Positions 49,954 to 55,186 of a DNA stretch of 55,186 nt are shown in pieces. The stretch comes from Buttiauxella sp035271705 (GTDB lineage: Bacteria; Pseudomonadota; Gammaproteobacteria; Enterobacterales; Enterobacteriaceae). A program made the position numbers and the translations under genes. Below the pieces are notes generated by a model that did no database searches, was not told the DNA's origin, and saw only the letters and a list, made by a program, of their open reading frames with translations. The first letter of the stretch is position 1. The number at the start of each line of letters is the position of its first letter. The stretch lies in assembly GCF_035271705.1 (NCBI RefSeq), contig NZ_DATERI010000077.1, positions 1 to 55,186 on the forward strand, written 5' to 3'.

Positions 49954-51093
49954 CTAATCAAGACGGCGCTTGGTTTTCAATGCGGTCAGGCCAATAAACA
50001 TCACCGCCGAGGCAATTAAAAACAGTGTGTTGATGACTAACACGGTCGTAATATTCCCCGCCAGAAACAGGCTTTGCAGCGTGCTGACGAAATAACGCGC
50101 CGGGATGATATAGGTCACCGCACGGATAATGGCGGGCATACTGTCTATCTGGAAGATAAAACCGGACAGCATTATGGACGGCAGGAACGCCGCATTTAGC
50201 GCCACTTGTGCGGCATTAAACTGGTTGCGCGTAATGGTGGAAATTAATAAACCCATGCCGAGCGTACTGAGCAAGAACAGACTGGTGACGAAGAATAAAA
50301 TCAGTAATGAACCGCGATACGGCACGTCGAGAATAAACACCGACACCAACATACACAGCAGCATCGCCAACATCCCCAGCACGTAATAGGGCAGCAGTTT
50401 GCACAGCAGTAATTCGGTACGCGTCACCTGGGTTGAGAGCAGCGCTTCCATGGTGCCGCGCTCCCATTCACGCGCCACCACCAACGACGTAAGAATCGCG
50501 CCAATCACCGTCATGATGATGGTCACGGCACCGGGAATGATAAAATGCTGGCTGATTGCCGCAGGGTTAAACCAGTAACGTAACTGCACCTCGATCAGCG
50601 GCTCAAACTTTTCACCCCGATCTTCCGCCCGTTGTTGCTGCCAGATTTGCCAGATCCCCTCCATATAACCTTGCACGAAGTTGGCGGTATTGGGTTCGCT
50701 GCCATCGGTTATCACCTGTACGGGTGCCGTGGCTCCCGCGCGCGCCATGTTTTGTGCGAAATCAGTCGGGATAACCACCAGACCGCGAATTTTCCCCGCC
50801 TGCATGAGTTGAATCAGATGCTGGCGATCGTCACTGATGGTCGGATCGATGTAGGGCGAGGCGCTGATGGTGTGTGCGAAATCGAGCGCCTCTTCACTTT
50901 GTTGCTCCAGCAAAACCCCGACGCGCAGGCGGCTGGAATCGAGGTTGATGCCATAACCAAAAATAAACAGCAGCAATAGCGGGATCACCACGGCAATCAA
51001 CCAACTGCTGGGGTCACGCACAATCTGACGAGTCTCTTTCACGCACAGGGCGCGAACCCGTCGTAAGGAAACGGCCTGATTATGCTCGCTCAT
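49954..51093 (-). CDS. ybhS: ABC exporter permease YbhS
   Basis: YbhS is the second ABC-2 permease of the YbhFSR exporter. The start at 51091-51093 (MSEHNQAVSLRRVRALC) gives 379 residues (E. coli 377) and overlaps ybhF by 14 bases. It has an N-terminal membrane segment (LIAVVIPLLLLFIFGYG), a periplasmic domain to about residue 175, and five C-terminal membrane segments, with REWERGTMEALLSTQVTRTE and LPSIMLSGFIFQIDSMP as family blocks. Confidence 0.96.
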   Translation of the reverse strand: MSEHNQAVSLRRVRALCVKETRQIVRDPSSWLIAVVIPLLLLFIFGYGINLDSSRLRVGVLLEQQSEEALDFAHTISASPYIDPTISDDRQHLIQLMQAGKIRGLVVIPTDFAQNMARAGATAPVQVITDGSEPNTANFVQGYMEGIWQIWQQQRAEDRGEKFEPLIEVQLRYWFNPAAISQHFIIPGAVTIIMTVIGAILTSLVVAREWERGTMEALLSTQVTRTELLLCKLLPYYVLGMLAMLLCMLVSVFILDVPYRGSLLILFFVTSLFLLSTLGMGLLISTITRNQFNAAQVALNAAFLPSIMLSGFIFQIDSMPAIIRAVTYIIPARYFVSTLQSLFLAGNITTVLVINTLFLIASAVMFIGLTALKTKRRLD

Positions 51094-52828
51094 GTTCGTG
51101 CTCCTTATCCCATTGATGGATAAGCGTAATAAATGCCTGTTCCATGGTTGGGTCAGTTTGCTCGTCGTCGGCGGCTTGCTGTTTAAGGTCATCCGGCGTG
51201 CCACTGGCAATCAGCTTACCGCGATACACCAGCCCAATACGGTCGCAATATTCCGCTTCATCCATAAAGTGCGTTGTCACCATTACGGTGACGCCTTTTT
51301 CCACCATGCTATTGATATGCAGCCAAAATTCACGACGGGTGATGGGGTCGACGCCGGAAGTCGGCTCATCAAGAAATAAAATATCGGGTTCATGCATCAA
51401 CGAGCACGCCAGTGCCAGGCGTTGCTTAAACCCGAGTGGTAGCGCATCCGTGGCGCTGTTCAAAATTGGTTTCAGGCTAAACGCTTCGCTCATACGGTTG
51501 ATTTTCTCCTCCTGCGCTTTGCCGCGCAGGCCGTACACCCCGGAGAAAAAACGCAGGTTTTGCACCACGGTAAGGTTGCCGTACAGCGAAAATTTCTGCG
51601 CCATATAACCCAGGTGCTGACGCACTTTTCCGGAGCCGGTTTTGAGATCCATATCCAGTACCAGCGCTTTGCCGGAGGTCGGTACTAGCAACCCGCACAT
51701 CATCTTAAAGGTGGTCGATTTCCCTGCACCGTTCGGCCCCAACAGGCCGAAAATCTCGCCGCGCTGAACGGTGAAATCGACGTTATCCGTGGCGGCGAAA
51801 TCGCCAAACTTTTTGGTTAACGCTTCGGCTTTGATAACCGTCTCGCCTTTTGTGCCTTCCACGGTATGTAAAATTTTGCCCAGCGGCGATTCTTGCGTAG
51901 CCGCACCGCCCAGCAGGTCGATAAACGCATCTTCAAAACGCGGATCGGTCTGCGCAATACTCTCCGGTGGGAGATTGAGCGACTGGCTGAGCTCGTCAAT
52001 CGTCGACTCTTTTGCGAGGATCAGGCGCACCGAACGCCCCTGAATCACGCCATCGCTGACCTGCGGTAATTTGAGCGCGCGTTGCAGCAACTTACGGTTA
52101 TTTTCTTGTTGATGGCCCACCAACAGCGAGCGTCCAGCCATTTGCTGGGTTAACGCCTTTGGTGCGCCGTGATACAACAACTCACCTTCATTCATGAGTA
52201 AAACGTCGCGGCACTGCTCGGCTTCGTCAAGATACGAGGTGCTCCACAGAATCAGCATCCCGTCTCCGGCCAGTTCATGCACCATTTGCCACAGCTCGCG
52301 GCGCGAAATCGGGTCGACGCCGACGCCAGGCTCATCCAGCAGCAGCACTTTAGGCTGGCCGACTAGCGTACAGGCGAGGCCGAGTTTTTGTTTCATCCCG
52401 CCGGATAACTTCCCCGCGAGGCGTGAAGTAAACGGGCCGAGGGCGGTAAAGTCCAGCAGTCGCTTAAACGTCGCTTCACGTTCTTGCCCGGTGACGCTGC
52501 GCAAATCGGCGTACAGATTCAGGTTTTCCATGACCGTTAAGTCTTCATACAGGCCAAATTTTTGCGGCATATATCCCAGAATCGCGTGCAGGGCGCGATC
52601 GTCCTTTACGGGATCCAGACCCATCACCGCAGCACTTCCTTCGCTTGGCTTTAACAGGCCCGCGAGCATGCGCATTAGCGTGGTTTTCCCTGCGCCATCC
52701 GGGCCAACCAGACCCGTCACGGCACCGGTGCGAATTTCACAGTCCAGACGGGCCACTGCCGGTTTTTCCATGCCTGGGAACTGTTTCATCAACCCTTGCA
52801 GGCGGATGATGCCTTCCTGGTTATTCAT
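51080..52828 (-). CDS. ybhF: ABC exporter ATPase with two nucleotide-binding domains
   Basis: YbhF powers the YbhFSR exporter. The 582-residue protein (E. coli 578) contains two ABC domains. The first has Walker A GPDGAGKTT, signature LSGGMKQKL and Walker B VLLLDEPGVGVD. The second has Walker A GPNGAGKST, a weaker signature LPLGFKQRL and Walker B ILFLDEPTSGVD. Asymmetric signatures suggest one consensus and one degenerate ATP site, as in E. coli. It overlaps ybhG by 8 bases and ybhS by 14. Confidence 0.97.
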   Translation of the reverse strand: MNNQEGIIRLQGLMKQFPGMEKPAVARLDCEIRTGAVTGLVGPDGAGKTTLMRMLAGLLKPSEGSAAVMGLDPVKDDRALHAILGYMPQKFGLYEDLTVMENLNLYADLRSVTGQEREATFKRLLDFTALGPFTSRLAGKLSGGMKQKLGLACTLVGQPKVLLLDEPGVGVDPISRRELWQMVHELAGDGMLILWSTSYLDEAEQCRDVLLMNEGELLYHGAPKALTQQMAGRSLLVGHQQENNRKLLQRALKLPQVSDGVIQGRSVRLILAKESTIDELSQSLNLPPESIAQTDPRFEDAFIDLLGGAATQESPLGKILHTVEGTKGETVIKAEALTKKFGDFAATDNVDFTVQRGEIFGLLGPNGAGKSTTFKMMCGLLVPTSGKALVLDMDLKTGSGKVRQHLGYMAQKFSLYGNLTVVQNLRFFSGVYGLRGKAQEEKINRMSEAFSLKPILNSATDALPLGFKQRLALACSLMHEPDILFLDEPTSGVDPITRREFWLHINSMVEKGVTVMVTTHFMDEAEYCDRIGLVYRGKLIASGTPDDLKQQAADDEQTDPTMEQAFITLIHQWDKEHEHERA

Positions 52829-53819
52829 GCGAGTTCTCGCTGTTGAATTTCACGGTCACAGGCATTCCCTGGCGCAGTGCGTCGTCGGCATCGGTGACAA
52901 TAATCCGCAGGCGATACACCAGGTCGGTACGCAAATCTGGCGTTTCGACGGTTTTCGGTGTGAATTCAGCGGTAGGGGAAACAAAACCAATTTTGCCGTG
53001 ATACGGCTTATCCGGGCGGCCATCGGTATAAACCAACAGTTCGGTGCCGGGTTTCGCCTGGTTGAGACTGACCTCGTTAACGTACGCACGTACCCAAACC
53101 GGGCGAGTGAGTGAGAGGGTTAATACCGAGTTGCCGGCATTGAGCATGCTGCCGGGTTCGACAGCACGGGTGAGCAACGTGCCATCCGATGGGGCAATCA
53201 GCGTGGTGTCCTGCAAATCGAGTTGCGCCTGGGCAAGCTGCGCTTTCGCTTGTTGCAGAGTGGCTTGCGCCTGAGCAATTTCCTGCGGGCGGTTACCGGT
53301 GCGGTATTGGCTTAACTTATCGCGCGCGGCTTTTAATGACGCTTTGGCCTGATCACTTGATGAACGTGCATTTTCCAGTTCGTTGGCGGAAATCGCGCGT
53401 TGAGCCCACAAACCTTGCTGGCGTTGATAAAAGTTCTGCGCGTAATCGAACGCCGCCTGTGCCTGATTCACCTGGGCGGCAACCTGGGCGATTTCTTCGT
53501 CACGATAACCGGCGATAATCAGGTCAAATTTGGCTTGTGCAGCAGCGGCATTGGCTTGAGCCTGGAGCAGCGCGTTTTGATACGGCCCCTGGTCCAGCTC
53601 GCCAAGCGTTGCACCGGCCTTAATGGCATCACCTTCATCCACCTGTAAAGCGGCAAGGCGCCCACCAACGCGGAAGCTCAAATTCACGGTGCGAATATCA
53701 ACGTTGCCATATAACGTCAGCCCTTTATCCTGCTGACTTTGGTAGCCCATCCAGCCGGCAACCCCTGCTGCAATCAGCACCACAACTGCCACGATAATGA
53801 TCGGTTTTTTACTTTTCAT
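52821..53819 (-). CDS. ybhG: Membrane fusion protein of the YbhFSR exporter
   Basis: YbhG is a HlyD/EmrA-type periplasmic adaptor linking the inner-membrane pump to an outer-membrane channel. The 332-residue protein has an N-terminal membrane anchor (PIIIVAVVVLIAAGVAGW), a biotinyl-lipoyl-like domain split by a long alpha-hairpin rich in Ala, Gln and Glu (about 70-200, coiled coil), and a beta-barrel region near 210-320. It overlaps cecR by 11 bases and ybhF by 8, so the operon is continuous. Confidence 0.95.
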   Translation of the reverse strand: MKSKKPIIIVAVVVLIAAGVAGWMGYQSQQDKGLTLYGNVDIRTVNLSFRVGGRLAALQVDEGDAIKAGATLGELDQGPYQNALLQAQANAAAAQAKFDLIIAGYRDEEIAQVAAQVNQAQAAFDYAQNFYQRQQGLWAQRAISANELENARSSSDQAKASLKAARDKLSQYRTGNRPQEIAQAQATLQQAKAQLAQAQLDLQDTTLIAPSDGTLLTRAVEPGSMLNAGNSVLTLSLTRPVWVRAYVNEVSLNQAKPGTELLVYTDGRPDKPYHGKIGFVSPTAEFTPKTVETPDLRTDLVYRLRIIVTDADDALRQGMPVTVKFNSENSHE

Positions 53820-54504
53820 TGCCGCTGTTTCCTTGTTGGCTCGCTAACCCTTGCAAAATGAAATCGACATGGCTGCCTACCACGTCGCTGATTTTTTTAA
53901 CCTTTTCACTATCAAATGTTGTCCATCCTGCACGAAGCAGAATGGTTTCTCGTCCCAGACGGAAAGCCAGCACCTGCCCGATAAGCGCGTGAGTATGGAG
54001 AATCATCTCGGTGTCATCCGGGCAGCGATCGGCATACCGCCCGATGAGGCGGGTGAGATGAGTGTGCATCGGCGCAATGACCTGTTGGTGAATGAGCTGA
54101 TAAGCCGGTGTTGGCGAGAGCTGCTCGCGGGAGATAAATTTGCTGAGATTTAGCGTCTCATCGGCAGTCAGCAGAATAATCATGTGATTGCATGCAGTAT
54201 GAATCAGCTGACGAATCTGTGGTTTATCGACTTGTGGCTGGCTGAGAATGGCCTCGGCACGTTCAACGTGAGGCTTAAAATTCTGCGTGATGAAGTCCGC
54301 TATCCATTGCGCGCAGGCCATGTACAGCTCTTCTTTCGAGCCAAAATAGTAGGTAATGGCGGCTATGTTCTGCCCAGCCAGTGCGGCGATATCGCGTGTG
54401 GTGGCATGCAATCCGTACTCACCAAATTGCGCGAGAGCCGCAGCAATCAGTGTTTTTTTTGCCTGCTCACCGCGAGTCGTGACAGGCGTCGGTGTCGCGT
54501 TCAT
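53809..54504 (-). CDS. cecR: TetR-family transcriptional regulator CecR
   Basis: CecR (YbiH) is a TetR-type repressor that in E. coli controls its own operon with ybhGFSR and the divergent rhlE, affecting sensitivity to cefoperazone and chloramphenicol. The 231-residue protein has the N-terminal helix-turn-helix TTRDIAALAGQNIAAITYYF followed by GSKEELYMACAQW, and a longer ligand-binding domain. It heads the operon, and a perfect palindrome lies about 19 bp upstream of its start. Confidence 0.94.
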   Translation of the reverse strand: MNATPTPVTTRGEQAKKTLIAAALAQFGEYGLHATTRDIAALAGQNIAAITYYFGSKEELYMACAQWIADFITQNFKPHVERAEAILSQPQVDKPQIRQLIHTACNHMIILLTADETLNLSKFISREQLSPTPAYQLIHQQVIAPMHTHLTRLIGRYADRCPDDTEMILHTHALIGQVLAFRLGRETILLRAGWTTFDSEKVKKISDVVGSHVDFILQGLASQQGNSGNEK

Positions 54505-54523
54505 ACCGACCTCTTAAAAAGTT

Positions 54524-54539
54524 AATCAATCGATTGATT
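54524..54539. promoter_or_regulatory. Probable CecR operator
   Basis: A perfect 16-bp palindrome AATCAATCGATTGATT lies upstream of cecR in the divergent cecR/rhlE region. Its size and position are typical of a TetR-family operator, so CecR is the likely ligand. Binding is inferred. Confidence 0.75.
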
Positions 54540-54635
54540 GAGAGTAGGCCCTCGATACCACAGTGTCCAGTTCTACGCATTTATCTTGTGAATGTGTCGA
54601 AAAATAGAATTTGTGCGCAGAGTCACAAAACCTGT

Positions 54636-54755
54636 TACACTGCGCGGCTTACGGCACCGTGGTTTGTGCCCCTCTCTCGCGCCAGAATGACTGGCGTCAT
54701 ATGAACCCCTGGAAACTACACCGCACCTCGCGGTCAGGGCGATTCTGGAGTACCT
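54636..54755 (+). promoter_or_regulatory. rhlE promoter and structured leader
   Basis: A TTACACT -10-like box at about 54634-54640 implies a leader of roughly 110 nt. Within it, CGCCAG (54680-54685) pairs with CTGGCG (54691-54696) in a hairpin. The overlapping CCAGAAT (54682-54688) is also complementary to ATTCTGG (54742-54748), which overlaps the rhlE ribosome site. The two pairings exclude each other. Promoter placement is approximate. Confidence 0.5.
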
Positions 54756-55186
54756 ATGTCTTTTGATTCTCTCGGCCTGAACGCCGATATTCTGCGTGCA
54801 GTGGAAGAGCAAGGCTATCGTGAGCCTACCCCTATTCAACGCCAGGCGATTCCGGTTGTTTTATCAGGCCGCGACCTGATGGCCAGTGCCCAAACCGGCA
54901 CCGGCAAAACAGCAGGTTTTACCTTGCCTCTGTTACAACGCCTGGTAGACAAGCAACCGCATGCGAATGGCCGTCGCCCGGTGCGCGCGCTGATCCTGAC
55001 GCCAACCCGTGAGCTTGCTGCTCAGATTGGCGAAAACGTGCGTGACTACAGCAAATATTTAGATATCCGTTCGCTGGTGGTTTTCGGCGGCGTGAGCATT
55101 AACCCGCAGATGATGAAACTGCGTAGCGGTGTCGATGTGTTGGTGGCAACACCAGGCCGTCTGTTAGATCTGGAACACCAGAACGC
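54756..55186 (+). CDS. rhlE: DEAD-box RNA helicase RhlE, N-terminal part
   Basis: RhlE is an ATP-dependent RNA helicase involved in ribosome assembly and RNA decay. The window ends after 143 codons. The Q motif (GYREPTPIQRQAIP), motif I AQTGTGKT, motif Ia PTRELAAQ and ATPGRLLD are visible; the DEAD motif itself lies beyond the edge. The ATG at 54756 follows TGGAGTACCT. It is divergent from cecR, as in E. coli, where CecR also represses it. Confidence 0.96.
   Translation, partial: MSFDSLGLNADILRAVEEQGYREPTPIQRQAIPVVLSGRDLMASAQTGTGKTAGFTLPLLQRLVDKQPHANGRRPVRALILTPTRELAAQIGENVRDYSKYLDIRSLVVFGGVSINPQMMKLRSGVDVLVATPGRLLDLEHQN

Noticed and set aside
52194..53114. 306-codon frame antisense to ybhF and ybhG
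   Set aside because: Serine- and arginine-rich shadow of two intact genes, with no domain or start signal.
1..55186. CRISPR array, prophage, integron, toxin-antitoxin or defence island
   Set aside because: No regularly spaced repeats, integrase, phage structural genes or known defence domains were seen on either strand.

Overview
The window is chromosomal DNA from a member of the Enterobacteriaceae. Almost every gene has a near full-length, colinear counterpart in Escherichia coli, and ERIC repeats, micF, a Moco riboswitch, a BirA operator and ModE, LexA, DnaA and NrdR sites are all recognisable. Several E. coli neighbours are missing (glpQ, yfaL, the ato/yfa block, ybhD/H/I/J, ybhM) and extra genes appear (an ASCH protein, a DJ-1/PfpI protein, a UrtE-like ATPase), so it is not E. 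coli itself. I do not assign a genus. No tRNA, rRNA, CRISPR array, prophage or intact insertion sequence was seen.

Layout. (1) 1-23.6 kb corresponds to the E. coli 49-51 min region, read in reverse: glpA (partial) and glpT for glycerol-3-phosphate use; yfaE-nrdB-nrdA for class Ia ribonucleotide reductase and its ferredoxin; ubiG; gyrA; an ASCH-domain gene; the Rcs phosphorelay rcsC, rcsB, rcsD; micF and ompC; apbE; ada-alkB for alkylation repair; and the ABC exporter yojI. (2) 23.6-24.0 kb is a junction with a terminator-like repeat, the decayed C-terminus of an MgtE-type magnesium transporter and a ModE-controlled promoter. (3) 24.0-55.2 kb corresponds to the E. coli 17-18 min region: modABC for molybdate uptake, ybhA, pgl, ybhC, ybhB, a DJ-1/PfpI gene, bioA and bioBFCD, a degraded insert (broken small regulator gene plus orphan UrtE-like ATPase), uvrB, ybhK/yvcK, moaABCDE, ybhL, ybhP-clsB-ybhN, ybhQ, the exporter operon cecR-ybhG-ybhF-ybhS-ybhR, and the start of rhlE.

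Joining yojI to modA brings together two regions that lie far apart and about equally far from the terminus in E. coli. This is what a large inversion around the terminus would produce.

Genes work together in clear sets. modABC imports molybdate and moaABCDE builds molybdopterin; both carry a 24-bp ModE-like site, and moaA also has the Moco riboswitch. BirA controls the divergent bio operons from one operator. RcsC, RcsD and RcsB form one phosphorelay. NrdA, NrdB and YfaE form one enzyme system behind DnaA and NrdR sites. CecR and its exporter share one operon.

I found no convincing new multi-gene system. The points most worth a second look are the rearrangement junction with its mgtE relic, a four-copy hairpin repeat family at gene 3' ends, ERIC elements that supply the ybhQ stop codon and split the moaA control region, a possible structural switch in the rhlE leader, a small transcription unit upstream of uvrB, and the orphan UrtE-like ATPase with an altered signature motif.
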